DNA of 64,000 nt from CAZABP01 sp964483245 (GCA_964483245.1 CAZABP010000001.1:124001-188000); one strand, 5' to 3'; counted from the first letter of the stretch, positions 8,699 through 18,222 are shown. Numbers and translations are program-made. Notes: generated by a model from the sequence alone, not told the origin.

Positions 8699-10073
8699 AC
8701 AGCACCGCGCGCGCCCGCTCGTCAGCCGTCGCGTGCACGCGGACCGGCTGCATGACCGGCTCCAGCGCCGCGGCAAGCCGATCGAGCCATTCGTTGTGCA
8801 CGCGCAGCACCGGCTTGTCGATCCAGGTCAGCAGCACGTGCGTGATCCCGCGCTCGCGCAGATGCGCGACCAGCCGCTCCGGTGGCAGGGCCGCGAACCC
8901 ACGCGAATGCGCCGCCGGCTGGCGCAGATACAGCGCCAGCACGTCGCTGTCGTGGCACAGCACCAGCGAGCCTTCCGGCAGCGGGTGTGCGCGCAGATCC
9001 CCGACCATCTGCGCGAGCCCGGGCGCCGCCGTGCGCGCGGCCCATTCGTTCGCGAGCTTCCACGGTCGCCGCAGGTTGTCGACCGCGGCCGCGACCAGCA
9101 AGAACAGGATCGGCCAGCGCCACCGGCCGGGGGTGCGCGCGGCAGCGACCGCGGCGCCGGCCGCGGCGACGAGCTGCAGCGGGATCCCGTGCCGGTTGCC
9201 GAACAGCCACTCGTGCTGGCTGTGCGGATCGTGGTTCGCCAGCAGCACCAGGAAGTGTCCCGCGCCGAACCACAGCAGCGGGACGATCGGCCCGCGCAGC
9301 CGCGTCAGCGCGAGACCGACGATCGCGGGTGGGAACAGATAGCGCAGCTCGCGCGGCAGGGAGTCCGGATGCCACGGCCAGAACGCCTCGCCGATCCCCT
9401 CGAACGCGCGCGGCCCGGCGATCCACAACCCGGCCGCAACGCCGGCCCCGAGCAGCAGCGCCCGCAGCCGCGGCCACGCAGCGGTGAGCACCCAGACCAA
9501 CGGGAACAACAGCGCCACGTTCTGGAACCGCGCGAGCAGCGCCAGCGGCAGCAACAGCGCGAGACCGAGCCACCGTCGTTCGGTCAGCACGACGAGCACG
9601 GCGACGCCCAGACAAAACCCGGGCATGTCCGTCTCCGGCAGGATTGCCGCGCGCAAAGTCCAGCTCCCGCACAGCGCGAGCCCCATGCAACTGATCGCGA
9701 GCCAGGCCGGCGTCGCCAGCTGCCGCGTGATCAGCCGCGCGCCGAGCACCAACGTCGCCAGCAACGCGAGCAGGCTCACGACGATCGCCGTGACCCGCAC
9801 CTCGCCGGTCACGCGCCCGAGCGCGTGCAGCACCCAGGGCCATCGGTTCGCGGCCGAGAAGTCGTGCGGCAGCGCCAGCGGATCGGCCGGACCCCGGCGG
9901 TCGGACAGCGTCGTGAATCCCTGCCCACACAGCGAGCGCTCGGTCACCTCGCAGTAGTAGGCGCCATCCTGCTCCAGGAACCCGGTCCGCGACGCAGCGA
10001 GCCCGAGCAGTCCGCCCAGGAACAGCACCCACGCCGCCAGCAGCAACAGCGCGCCGGCGCGCGCGCGCGTCAC
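8685..10073 (-). CDS. GT-C-like polytopic membrane protein
   Basis: A 462-residue protein with roughly nine to eleven hydrophobic helices and a soluble C-terminal domain (from about residue 350). Just after the first helix it carries FLEQDGAYYCEV, resembling the acidic first-loop motif of GT-C glycosyltransferases such as the ArnT/PMT families, which use lipid-linked sugar donors. The C-terminal part contains LVLCHDSDVLALYL, a soluble alpha/beta pattern also seen in such enzymes. The GTG start overlaps the asnB stop by 4 bases (GTGA), and the upstream genes are a GT2 enzyme and an amidotransferase. Glycosyl transfer is therefore likely but the substrate is unknown. Confidence 0.6.
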   Translation of the reverse strand: MTRARAGALLLLAAWVLFLGGLLGLAASRTGFLEQDGAYYCEVTERSLCGQGFTTLSDRRGPADPLALPHDFSAANRWPWVLHALGRVTGEVRVTAIVVSLLALLATLVLGARLITRQLATPAWLAISCMGLALCGSWTLRAAILPETDMPGFCLGVAVLVVLTERRWLGLALLLPLALLARFQNVALLFPLVWVLTAAWPRLRALLLGAGVAAGLWIAGPRAFEGIGEAFWPWHPDSLPRELRYLFPPAIVGLALTRLRGPIVPLLWFGAGHFLVLLANHDPHSQHEWLFGNRHGIPLQLVAAAGAAVAAARTPGRWRWPILFLLVAAAVDNLRRPWKLANEWAARTAAPGLAQMVGDLRAHPLPEGSLVLCHDSDVLALYLRQPAAHSRGFAALPPERLVAHLRERGITHVLLTWIDKPVLRVHNEWLDRLAAALEPVMQPVRVHATADERARAVLFSWR

Positions 10074-11929
10074 CGCGTCCCCTCCGACTGCCGGCGCAGC
10101 CAGTGCTCCAACACCAGCAGGCGCCACAGCCGCGATCCCTGCGGGCGGCGCTTGCCCGGGTCGAGCATCCGCTCGAGCTCGCGCCGCGACAGCCAGCCCC
10201 CTTCGACGGCAGCACCGGTCAGCAGCTCGCTGCGCGCCACGCTGCCGAGATCGTCGCGGAACCAGCTCTTCAGCGGCGGGCCGAACCCGCGCTTGGGCCG
10301 CGACAGCGTGACCTCCGGCAGCCACTCGCGCACGGCATCGCGCAGCAACCCCTTGCTGCGCCCGCCGCTCAGCCGGACCCGCGGGGTCCAGCGGAACGCG
10401 CGCTCGACCAGGTCCACGTCGAGGAACGGCACGCGCACTTCGAGCCCGTGCGCCATCGAGGCGCGGTCCACCTTCGCCAGGTGGTAGTCCGCCAGATGCG
10501 TCTCCAGGTCGGCCGCGAGCAGACGGCTGAACGGCGGAAACCCGTAGTGCCGCGCCAGCGATGCCCGGATCGGATCGGGCCGCATGCGGTCCGCGGCCGC
10601 CTGCTGCAGCCGTGGGCCGTACAGCGCCTGCGCTTCGCCCGGCTGGACGTCGACCAGCAACCGTTCGTATTCGGCGTCGACGCGCGGGTCGTCGCCGGTC
10701 CACCGCGCCGGATCGACGCGCTCGCGACGGATCCGGCGCAGCACCCGGTGCAGCGGCCGCAGCACACGCGGCCGCGCCAGGATCCCGAGCGAGCGGTAGA
10801 TCCGCCCGTAGCCGCCGAACAGCTCGTCGCTGCCGTCGCCGGACAGCGCGACCTTGGCCTGCGCGACCGCGGTGCGGCAGAGCAGCCAGGTCGGCAACAG
10901 CGAAGGATCCCCGAACGGCTCGTCCAGATGCGCGAGCACGTCCGGCACGACGCTGCGCACCGTCTCGAGCGCCATCTCCTGCGCGTGGTGCCGGCTTCCG
11001 ATCCGGGCGGCGACCGCGGCCGCGAACTCCCGTTCGTCGTAGCGCGGATCGTCGAAACCGATCGTCCAGGTCAGGATCGGCGTTCCCGTGTGCTGCGCCA
11101 GCAACGCCGCGGTCGTCGACGAGTCCAGCCCGCCGGACAGGAACGCACCGACCGGCACGTCGGCGATCGCCTGCCGCGCAACCGCGCGGCCGAGCTGATC
11201 GCGCAGCTCGGCAGCCGCAGGCCCGGGGTCGTCGTCCACCTCGACGCCGTCGCGCTGCAGCCGCCAGTAACGCTCCCGCCGCACGCGTTGCGGCGTGATC
11301 TCGAGCAGCTCGCCCGGTAGCAGCTTCTCGATCCCGCTCCAGGCACTGAAGGGTGCGGGGATGAACCGGTAGCGCAGGAACAGGTGCAGCCCGAACGGAT
11401 CGACGCGGCGCGGCGCGCCCGGGTGGCGCAGCAGCGCGCGCGGCTCCGATGCGCACAGGAACGTCCCCCCTTCGAACGACCAGTACAGCGGCTTCACGCC
11501 GAGCTGGTCGCGCGCGAGTACCAGCTTGCCGTCCGCTTCGCGGCCGTCCCAGATCGCCACGGCGAACTGTCCGCGCAGCCGCGCGAACGCCCGCGTCCCT
11601 TCCCGCTCGTACAGCCGCAGCAGCACCTCGGTGTCGCTCTGCGTCCGGAACGACTCGCCGCTCCGCTCCAGCTCGGCGCGCAGCTCGCGGTAGTTGAAGA
11701 TCTCTCCGTTGAACGTGATCCAGACCCGCTCGTCCCCACCGGCCATCGGCTGCGCCCCGCTGTGCAGATCGATGATCGCGAGCCGGCGGTGGCCGAGGCC
11801 GACGTCCGGCCGCGGGATGGTCTGCCCGGAGCCGTCCGGTCCGCGGTGCTGCAAGGTCCCGGTCATCTGCGCCAACACTGCCGGATCGACCGGCCGCCCC
11901 GGCGTCCAGACCGCGACGATCCCGCACAT
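10070..11929 (-). CDS. asnB: Asparagine synthetase B type amidotransferase
   Basis: A 619-residue glutamine-hydrolysing amidotransferase. Cys2 after Met1 (MCGIVAVW) is the N-terminal nucleophile of the glutaminase domain; HRGPDGSG, NGEIFNY and LARDQLGVKPLYW complete that domain. The synthetase domain carries the pyrophosphate loop SGGLDSS (265-271), followed by SGDGSDELFGGY. Homologues in polysaccharide clusters amidate sugar acids or act in exosortase-linked gene sets rather than making free asparagine. Here the gene sits between a GT2 glycosyltransferase (stop and start share one base, TGATG) and a GT-C-like membrane protein (GTGA overlap), which favours a glycan-modifying role. Free asparagine synthesis cannot be excluded. 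Confidence 0.88.
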   Translation of the reverse strand: MCGIVAVWTPGRPVDPAVLAQMTGTLQHRGPDGSGQTIPRPDVGLGHRRLAIIDLHSGAQPMAGGDERVWITFNGEIFNYRELRAELERSGESFRTQSDTEVLLRLYEREGTRAFARLRGQFAVAIWDGREADGKLVLARDQLGVKPLYWSFEGGTFLCASEPRALLRHPGAPRRVDPFGLHLFLRYRFIPAPFSAWSGIEKLLPGELLEITPQRVRRERYWRLQRDGVEVDDDPGPAAAELRDQLGRAVARQAIADVPVGAFLSGGLDSSTTAALLAQHTGTPILTWTIGFDDPRYDEREFAAAVAARIGSRHHAQEMALETVRSVVPDVLAHLDEPFGDPSLLPTWLLCRTAVAQAKVALSGDGSDELFGGYGRIYRSLGILARPRVLRPLHRVLRRIRRERVDPARWTGDDPRVDAEYERLLVDVQPGEAQALYGPRLQQAAADRMRPDPIRASLARHYGFPPFSRLLAADLETHLADYHLAKVDRASMAHGLEVRVPFLDVDLVERAFRWTPRVRLSGGRSKGLLRDAVREWLPEVTLSRPKRGFGPPLKSWFRDDLGSVARSELLTGAAVEGGWLSRRELERMLDPGKRRPQGSRLWRLLVLEHWLRRQSEGTR

Positions 11930-12741
11930 CAGGCGCCGCTCCGCCAGACGACTTCCGGCTGCACCTGTGCGTACCCGCAGGCCGCCACGATCGGAATCAC
12001 GGTCCGGTCGGCGTAGCGATCGTTGCTGCGCATCGCCTTGGTCGGATCCGGCGGATGGTGCAGATGGCACGTGATCGCGCGGTGCCAGTTGGAATACGGG
12101 CGCACCCCGATCTGCTTCAGCCGTTCGCGCAGGTCCCCGTCGGCACGGCCCCAGCCGCGGAACTCGTTGTCGTAGCCATTGATCTGCACGAACGCCGCGC
12201 GCGGGACGACCATGTTGAGCCCCATGACGTGCGGCCGGCCGCGCTTGCGCAGCGCGATGTAGAAGCGGTGCTTGCAGTGCTGCCAGAACAGCTTGCGGCG
12301 GTGCGCCGGCGTGATCTGCGCCTCGTAGTCCCCGCTGCGGGCCGACTCCGGCGTCACACCGGAGCTGAAGCGCTCCGACAGCCGGATGTAGCCACCGACC
12401 AGCATCCGGTCCTGGCGGAAGTCGCGTGCATGGACCGCCAGCAGGTCGGCGCACGGCATGCAGTCGGCATCGGTGAACAGCAGGGGCTCGCAGTCGGCCG
12501 CGTGCACCGCCTTGTTCAGGATCTCGGCGCGCCGGTGCCCCTGGCGCTCATGCCGCACGTGCAGCAGCGGGAACGGCAACCGCGGCGCCAGCCGTCGAAC
12601 CACCGACTCCGTCCCGTCGTCCGACCCGTCGTCGGCCAGGATCATCGTGAACTCGCGCTCCGTCTGCCGCGTCCACGCCTCCAACACGAGCGGCAGGAAT
12701 GCGGCCCGGTTGAACGTGTTCAGGACGACCGCGAAACGCAC
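11929..12741 (-). CDS. GT2-family glycosyltransferase with galactosyltransferase-type C-terminus
   Basis: A 270-residue GT-A fold enzyme. The N-terminus VVLNTFNRAAFL with LADDGSDDGTE forms the nucleotide-sugar site, and FTDADCMP supplies the DxD motif. The C-terminal stretch NGYDNEFRGWGRADGDL matches the galactosyltransferase-7C type motif (usual core GWGxED), except that the usual glutamate is alanine. The start is a GTG; TAGGAT lies 6 bases upstream. It is the first gene of a three-gene run with asnB and the GT-C-like gene, and it diverges from rpiA by 48 bases. Sugar specificity cannot be read. Confidence 0.82.
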   Translation of the reverse strand: MRFAVVLNTFNRAAFLPLVLEAWTRQTEREFTMILADDGSDDGTESVVRRLAPRLPFPLLHVRHERQGHRRAEILNKAVHAADCEPLLFTDADCMPCADLLAVHARDFRQDRMLVGGYIRLSERFSSGVTPESARSGDYEAQITPAHRRKLFWQHCKHRFYIALRKRGRPHVMGLNMVVPRAAFVQINGYDNEFRGWGRADGDLRERLKQIGVRPYSNWHRAITCHLHHPPDPTKAMRSNDRYADRTVIPIVAACGYAQVQPEVVWRSGA

Positions 12742-12747
12742 GCCGGG

Positions 12748-12753
12748 ATCCTA
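12748..12753 (-). promoter_or_regulatory. Possible -10 box for a leaderless glycosyltransferase mRNA
   Basis: On the minus strand TAGGAT ends 6 bases before the GTG start of the GT2 gene. The interval is CCCGGC, with no ribosome binding site. This is the tightest example of the pattern in the window. Confidence 0.35.
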
Positions 12754-12775
12754 TGGGGAGAGCCGGACGCAGAGC

Positions 12776-12781
12776 TATCGT
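12776..12781 (+). promoter_or_regulatory. Possible -10 box for a leaderless rpiA mRNA
   Basis: TATCGT ends 8 bases before the rpiA ATG at 12790, with GCGCTGCG between and no ribosome binding site. With the box at 12748 on the other strand it would form a compact divergent promoter pair. Confidence 0.3.
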
Positions 12782-12789
12782 GCGCTGCG

Positions 12790-13476
12790 ATGCCAGACCC
12801 GTACTCCGCCGGCAAGCGGGCTGCCGCGCGCGCCGCCGCCGACCTCGTCCCGCACGGCGCGACGATCGGCCTCGGCACCGGCTCGACGTTCCTGTTCGTG
12901 TTGGAGCGGCTGGCGGAGCGGATCCGCGCCGAACGGCTCGAGCTGCGCGGCGTGCCGACCAGCGAGCAGACCGCCGCGCGCGCGCGTGAGCTCGGGATCC
13001 CGCTGACGACGCTGGAGGACGTGGACCGGCTGGCGCTCGCGATCGACGGCGCCGACGAGATCGACCCGCAGCGCCAGATGATCAAGGGGGGCGGTGGGGC
13101 GCTGCTGCGCGAGAAGCTGGTCGCCGCTGCGGCGGCCGAGATGGTCGTCATCGTGACCGAGAACAAGCTGGTCGACCGGCTCGGCTCGACGTTCGCGCTG
13201 CCGGTCGAGATCCTGCAGTTCGGTTGGCGGCAGACCAGCACCCGCGTCGCGGCGCTCGGCTGCCAGCCGGAGCTGCGCCGCACGAACGGCGGCGCACCGT
13301 TCGTGACCGACGGGGGCAACTTCGTGCTGGACTGCCGGTTCGGGCCGATCGCCGACGCGCGCACGCTCGATCAACGGCTGCAGGTGCTGCCCGGCGTCGT
13401 CGAGACCGGCCTGTTCCTCGGCATGGCCGGCCGCGTGTTGGTCGGCAGCAACGACGGCAGCGTGCGCAAGATTTGA
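12790..13476 (+). CDS. rpiA: Ribose-5-phosphate isomerase A
   Basis: Interconverts ribose 5-phosphate and ribulose 5-phosphate in the pentose phosphate pathway. The 228-residue length is typical. Substrate-loop and catalytic motifs are intact: GLGTGSTF near residue 31, IDGADEID near 84, MIKGGGGALLREK near 97 (catalytic Lys and Glu), TDGGNFVLD near 175 and the C-terminal GLFLGMAGRVLVG. The ATG at 12790 gives the standard N-terminus with the SAGKRAAARAA helix. The gene stands alone, followed by 147 bases without a gene. Confidence 0.93.
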   Translation: MPDPYSAGKRAAARAAADLVPHGATIGLGTGSTFLFVLERLAERIRAERLELRGVPTSEQTAARARELGIPLTTLEDVDRLALAIDGADEIDPQRQMIKGGGGALLREKLVAAAAAEMVVIVTENKLVDRLGSTFALPVEILQFGWRQTSTRVAALGCQPELRRTNGGAPFVTDGGNFVLDCRFGPIADARTLDQRLQVLPGVVETGLFLGMAGRVLVGSNDGSVRKI

Positions 13477-13623
13477 ATGAGAGGCGAGCCACCGCGATGC
13501 GAGCCGGCGTATCCCCGATTGCCGCGGCGGACGCCTCTTTGATCTCCCCCCGGTTCCTGCTTCCGGCGTCCGCTGCGGCACGTCTCGCGTGCAGCGCGCA
13601 GCGCGGCTACAAGTCGGCCCGCC

Positions 13624-14109
13624 ATGCGGATCTACCTGCTGCGCCACGGAGACGCTGCCGACCTCGGCCCCAACGGTGACGACGAACGGCCGTTGACGAA
13701 GGCGGGGATCGAGAAGCTGACTGCCGCCTGCCGCACCTACGCCGCGCTGATCGGCGAACCGGAGCGGATCGTCAGCAGTCCGCTGCTGCGCGCACGCCAG
13801 ACGGCGGCGATCCTGGCCGAAGCCTGCGGCTACCGCGGTGAGGCCGAACAGGACCCGATCCTGGTGCCGGGGGGGGAACCGGGCCTCGCGCTGGAGCTGC
13901 TGCGGGTCGAGCCTGTCGACAGCATCGTGCTGGTCGGCCACGAGCCGCACCTCGGCTCGCTGTTCGGTCTGCTGTTGACCGGCAGCGAGCAGCATGCGGT
14001 GCCGCTGAAGAAGGGGATGCTGGTCGGGTTGGAGATGGAGACGCCGCGGTCGCTGGTCGCGCGGCTGCTGTTCGCGCTGTCGCAGCGGGCCGCGCGCGAG
14101 CTGGCGTGA
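13624..14109 (+). CDS. sixA: SixA-like phosphohistidine phosphatase
   Basis: A 161-residue histidine phosphatase superfamily protein. The phosphate-accepting motif is RHG (residues 7-9, LLRHGDA), with SSPLLRARQTA supplying the second arginine and LVGHEPHL the second histidine. Small size and the absence of an insertion between these motifs match SixA, which removes phosphate from histidine residues of phosphorelay proteins. No phosphotransferase protein is adjacent. The gene ends one base before the convergent SIMPL gene. TACAAG about 10 bases upstream of the ATG could be a -10 box. Confidence 0.82.
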   Translation: MRIYLLRHGDAADLGPNGDDERPLTKAGIEKLTAACRTYAALIGEPERIVSSPLLRARQTAAILAEACGYRGEAEQDPILVPGGEPGLALELLRVEPVDSIVLVGHEPHLGSLFGLLLTGSEQHAVPLKKGMLVGLEMETPRSLVARLLFALSQRAARELA

Positions 14110-15015
14110 TCACCGCGGCGGCACCGCCGGCCGCCCGGGCGCTTCGAAGTACAGCTTGACCGTCGCCACGATCGCGATCTCCGGCCGCATCGGCAGCCCG
14201 CCGGCACCGACGTCCACGTCGGCCGGACGGCCCTGGTAGTACGTGTTCTTCGGCCGGAATGCGCTGATCGACGGGATGTCGCGGTCCCAGAACGTCGTGC
14301 GGAACTCCTGCCCGTATGAAGTCTCGAACGACGCGTACAGGTCCTGCGGCAGCACGATCTGCGTCGACTCGTGGATGTTGATCGGGTCCGGCCGCTTTGC
14401 GAACGCCGCCCCGAGCAGCAGGTCCGCCTTGCGCTTCGCCTCCTGCAGTGCCGCCGCACCTGCCTCGCGCCGCGCCTCGTCGAGTCCTTCGGCCCAGTAG
14501 TCGACCGCCAGCACGTCCGCGATGCCGACGTCGAACGCTGCGCGGATCGCCTCCTGCGCCCGCGCCTCGGAGCCGACCTCGATGTGCGCGTTGGTCTGCT
14601 CGCGGTAGCCGGCCCCACGCTCATGTGCGATCCGCCGGCCGTTCTCTTCTTCGACGATCCAACGGTAGACCGGCAGCATCGAGATGAAGTCGAAGTGGAT
14701 CGCGTCGGCGCCGATCCCGAGCCCCGCCAGGGCCTGACCGAGGGCCTGCTTCTGTGCAGCGTGCGTCCGCTCGCAATCCGCCACCTCCTTCGCCTCGGTC
14801 GTGACCGCCAGCACGATCCGGATCCGGGTCGGCGCACGCCGCAACTCCGCGCGTCCGGTGATCTCGATGTACCTCTCGATGGTCGACGGATCCGGTCCGC
14901 CGACGCCTTGGACGCCAGCAGCAACATGGCCACGAGCGCCGCTCATCTGGGCGGCGAGGGACGGGACGAACAGGAGCGCCGCGAGCGGAAGGCGACGACG
15001 GAGGAGCGCGAGCAT
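14110..15015 (-). CDS. SIMPL (DUF541) domain secreted protein
   Basis: A 301-residue exported protein with an N-terminal signal peptide (LPLAALLFVPSLAAQ). The SIMPL domain starts at YIEITGRAELRRAPTRIRI near residue 48 and ends with the family-typical RPEIAIVATVKLYFE strand near 280. The family forms BON-like oligomeric folds in the envelope and its molecular role is poorly known. GAGGTCC 5-11 bases upstream of the ATG may serve as ribosome binding site. It is convergent with sixA, the two stops being adjacent. Confidence 0.75.
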   Translation of the reverse strand: MLALLRRRLPLAALLFVPSLAAQMSGARGHVAAGVQGVGGPDPSTIERYIEITGRAELRRAPTRIRIVLAVTTEAKEVADCERTHAAQKQALGQALAGLGIGADAIHFDFISMLPVYRWIVEEENGRRIAHERGAGYREQTNAHIEVGSEARAQEAIRAAFDVGIADVLAVDYWAEGLDEARREAGAAALQEAKRKADLLLGAAFAKRPDPINIHESTQIVLPQDLYASFETSYGQEFRTTFWDRDIPSISAFRPKNTYYQGRPADVDVGAGGLPMRPEIAIVATVKLYFEAPGRPAVPPR

Positions 15016-15083
15016 CAGGACCTCGGTGACGGGAACACCGGCTCTACCGCCGGCGCGTCACCGAAGTTGCAGCTAGCCGCGGA

Positions 15084-18000
15084 TCAGCGCCCGCGTTGCC
15101 GCGGCTGCTGCGGCGACAACACGAAGCGCAGGTTCTCGAGATCGTGGTTCGGCACGGTCAGCTTCTGCGCGCACTCGTACTGGCTCCAGTCGTTGTTCTC
15201 CCCCTGGCGCTGCACCCAGGCCCGGACGTCGTAGACCCCGGGGGCTGCGTTCGTGACCTCGAACGTGCCGTCCTCGTCGACGCGGCCCCAGGCGTGGAGA
15301 TTCTGGTCCGGCTTCCCTTCCGGATGCCCGTTCAGGTTCAGGCTCGCGTAGCGGAACTCCGTGCGGTCGCTGAACTCGACGCGGCCGGTGAGCTTCATCG
15401 TCCGCTCGAGCCGGATGTCGACGCCGAGCTGCGGCGTGCCGCCACGCAGCACGACGTCCTCGCGCGTGCCGATCCCTGCGCGGTCGTGCTGCGCGCGCAG
15501 CGAATACTTGCCGGGCAGCAGGTTCTCGGCGCGGTAGCGTCCGCTCGCATCGGCGCTGACCCAGCGGTGCGTGCCACCGCTGCGGGTGGTCCCGCCGTCC
15601 TTCGCCGGTTCCGGTTGCCCCATGACCATGACGCCGGCCAAGGGCACCGGCATCCCGTCGGGGCCGAGCACGGTGCCTTCGATCTCGGAGGTCACGATGT
15701 GCAGCTCGAGATTGCGGGGCTCGCCCGGCTTCAGCTCGATCTGGCCCTCCCAGATCTCCTGGTTCGATCCGAACAGCCCGCCGCTGCGGGCGCGCAGCGT
15801 CAGGTTCACCTCACCGGCCGGCACCTGGCCGAAGTCGAACCGTCCCGCGGCATCGAGCTGCGCGGTGCGGCGCTTCTGCTGCCAGATCTGCATGTAGGCG
15901 TCCTTCGGCGGCAGCCCGTTGACGGTCACGATGCCGGCCAGCGGTGCCGAGGGGCCGTCGATCGGCTGCGCGGCCGGGTCCGCTTCGAGCGTGACCTGCG
16001 TCGTCTCGCCGCTCTTGACCTCGACCGTGATCACGTTCGGTTCGAAGCCTGCTTCCAGGTTCGTCACGGTCTGAAATCCGCTGCCGAACGACGTCACCGC
16101 GCGCAGTGACTCGAGCGCGAGCACGCGGTAGCTCCCGGGCTGCAGGCCCTTCGCCTGGAACTTGCCATCCAGCACCGGCAGCGTGAAGCGCGGCATCGAC
16201 GGCATCGCCTGCGCCCCCATCCCGGAGCGGACGATCGTGACCATGAACTTGCCCGGGTCTGGCTGCCGCCCGCCGTCGGTCAGCACCCCCTCGATCGCGC
16301 CCGGCGTCGCGAGCGTGATCTTGATCGGCTGCTCGACCGGCAGCGTGGCCTGGGCGTCGGCGCTGCCGTACTTCGGATGCGAGGCGCTGACCGCGATGCG
16401 CTCGCAGCGCAGGCGGTTGACCTGCAGCCTGCCGGCGGCATCGGTGCGACCGCAGTGGATCGGGATGTCGCCGTTGGGACCCATGCCACCACGGACCATC
16501 GCGTAGACCGAGGCACCGCGCACCGGCGTGCCGCGCCCATCGGCGACCAGCACGTCGAACACGTGGTTGCGCTGCAGCTTCAGCTCGGCGGTCTGGTCGC
16601 TATCGAGTTTCACCCCGGTGTCCGCAGTCGCCATGCCAGGCGCATCGGCGCGCACGATGTAGCTGCCGCGCGGCAGATCGCGGATGACGATCGCGCCGGT
16701 CTCGTCGTCCTTGCCGAGCCGGCCGCGCAGCTCGAGCGGGCGGATCATGCCGAACAACGCCAGGCCGAGCGTCGGCTCGGATCCGTCGGTGTTTGGCAGG
16801 ACCTGCAGGCGCGCACTCGGGATCGGCTCCCCCTTTTCGTCGCGCACATGGACGGTCAGCGTGCAGACCGCCGGCAGCGTCAGCACGAGATCCTCGCTGG
16901 TCTGCTTCGGGTCGAACACGGTCCAGGCGTCGCCCGGATCGCGCCGCGTCGCGGCGGTGACCTTGCCGGACTTGAATCCGGTCAGCATGAACGTGCCGTC
17001 GTCGCCGGCGCGGATTGGCGGCCCGGCGAAGTCGACCGGCACCGTGCTGCTGGTCTGCGCCAACAGCACCTCGGCGCCCGGGATCGGCTTGCCGCGGTCG
17101 TCGACGACCTTGCCGTAGACCTCTTCTCCTTCGCGCAGCGTCAGGGTTCCGAGCGCCTCCTCTTCACCCGGATCGAGGCGGATGCCCGGCCGCACCAGCG
17201 ACTGCCGCCCGGTCGACGTGACCGCCAGCATGTTCTCGCCCGGCTCGATCCCGGCGAGGCGGAACGTGCCGTCCGCCGCGGTCGTCGTGCGGGGGATCGG
17301 CAGCTGTTCGAACCGCCGCGCGGCCCAGGCCGGCGGTGTCACGACGACGGGAGAGCGCGCCTCACGCACGATCACCGCGCCGGCCGGATCGATCTGCTCG
17401 ATCGGCACGAACTGCGTCACGATCGCCGGCAGGTCGGCTGCGCGCACCAGCGCGCCGGCGATCGGCTTCCCCTCTTCGTCGACGACCTTGCCGGTCAGCG
17501 TCGCGCCGTGCCGCAGCACGAAGTCGCCGAGGTCGACGATCTCTCCCGGTCCCGGCGTCTCGTCGACAAGCCGCATCGTCGGGTGCTCGCCATCGCGGCC
17601 GGCGCTGCCGAGGTAGAGCCCGTGCGGCCAGACCCCGTGGATCTCGAACCGCCCCTCCGCGTCGGTGCGCGCCTCGCCAGCGTCGACGTCCGGCTCGACG
17701 GTCGTCCCGGCCATCAGGTCCGTCTCCGGCGGCATCACGCTGTCGGTCGAGATCCGCAGCAGCACGAACTTCGCGTTCGCGACCGGCTGCTTGCGGTGAT
17801 CGACGACGCGCCCCTTGAACCCGGTCAGCGCCGCCGCGACGTCCGGATCCAGCTCCGGGTGCTGCGCGAGATCCGCGGTCGCCGCCACCTCCTTGCGGTC
17901 CGGGCCCGCCAGCGCCGGAGTCGTCTCCGCTTGCAGCGGCGCCTGCAGCGGCGTCGGGTCCGCCGTGACCGGGAGCGTCTCTGGGATCGATGGCACCGCA

Positions 18001-18089
18001 GGGGCACCGGACTGCTGCATCAGGAACCAGAGGCCGGCGACGGCCGCGAGCAGCAGGCCGGCGAAAACGAAGCGATGCTTGGGGTTCAT
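15084..18089 (-). CDS. 1001-residue anchored protein of carboxypeptidase-regulatory repeats
   Basis: The product starts with a short basic tail and one transmembrane helix (about residues 6-24), a proline/threonine-rich linker to about 90, then a long series of CarboxypepD_reg beta-sandwich repeats to the C-terminus. Repeats begin with a GxVVDxxGxPxxGAxV-like strand, e.g. GKVVDEEGKPIAGALVRA near 200 and GKVVDDRGKPIPGAEVLLA near 325, and end with GxFxLxGxxPG. No peptidase catalytic motif is present, so it is not itself an enzyme. It stands alone between a SIMPL protein and a divergent HD-domain gene. Likely exposed on the outer face of the inner membrane as a structural or binding protein; that is inference. 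Confidence 0.72.
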   Translation of the reverse strand: MNPKHRFVFAGLLLAAVAGLWFLMQQSGAPAVPSIPETLPVTADPTPLQAPLQAETTPALAGPDRKEVAATADLAQHPELDPDVAAALTGFKGRVVDHRKQPVANAKFVLLRISTDSVMPPETDLMAGTTVEPDVDAGEARTDAEGRFEIHGVWPHGLYLGSAGRDGEHPTMRLVDETPGPGEIVDLGDFVLRHGATLTGKVVDEEGKPIAGALVRAADLPAIVTQFVPIEQIDPAGAVIVREARSPVVVTPPAWAARRFEQLPIPRTTTAADGTFRLAGIEPGENMLAVTSTGRQSLVRPGIRLDPGEEEALGTLTLREGEEVYGKVVDDRGKPIPGAEVLLAQTSSTVPVDFAGPPIRAGDDGTFMLTGFKSGKVTAATRRDPGDAWTVFDPKQTSEDLVLTLPAVCTLTVHVRDEKGEPIPSARLQVLPNTDGSEPTLGLALFGMIRPLELRGRLGKDDETGAIVIRDLPRGSYIVRADAPGMATADTGVKLDSDQTAELKLQRNHVFDVLVADGRGTPVRGASVYAMVRGGMGPNGDIPIHCGRTDAAGRLQVNRLRCERIAVSASHPKYGSADAQATLPVEQPIKITLATPGAIEGVLTDGGRQPDPGKFMVTIVRSGMGAQAMPSMPRFTLPVLDGKFQAKGLQPGSYRVLALESLRAVTSFGSGFQTVTNLEAGFEPNVITVEVKSGETTQVTLEADPAAQPIDGPSAPLAGIVTVNGLPPKDAYMQIWQQKRRTAQLDAAGRFDFGQVPAGEVNLTLRARSGGLFGSNQEIWEGQIELKPGEPRNLELHIVTSEIEGTVLGPDGMPVPLAGVMVMGQPEPAKDGGTTRSGGTHRWVSADASGRYRAENLLPGKYSLRAQHDRAGIGTREDVVLRGGTPQLGVDIRLERTMKLTGRVEFSDRTEFRYASLNLNGHPEGKPDQNLHAWGRVDEDGTFEVTNAAPGVYDVRAWVQRQGENNDWSQYECAQKLTVPNHDLENLRFVLSPQQPRQRGR

Positions 18090-18216
18090 GGCGAGGGTCG
18101 GGGTCCTGCGGACGAGACCGGACTTTATGCGCGATCGACGCCACGCGGTCGCAGGGCCCCGGCCAAGTAGCCGATCCGTGCCGTCATCCGTCGGCCGGAT
18201 CCCGCGGCGCCATCGC

Positions 18217-18222
18217 TATCCT
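18217..18222 (+). promoter_or_regulatory. Possible -10 box for a leaderless HD-hydrolase mRNA
   Basis: TATCCT ends 9 bases before the GTG at 18232, with CCCTGCCCC between and no ribosome binding site. Confidence 0.3.

Noticed and set aside
13487..13545. Inverted repeat AGAGGCG/CGCCTCT downstream of rpiA as a terminator
   Set aside because: The 7-bp stem encloses more than 40 bases and only a short T-run follows, so it is too weak to call.
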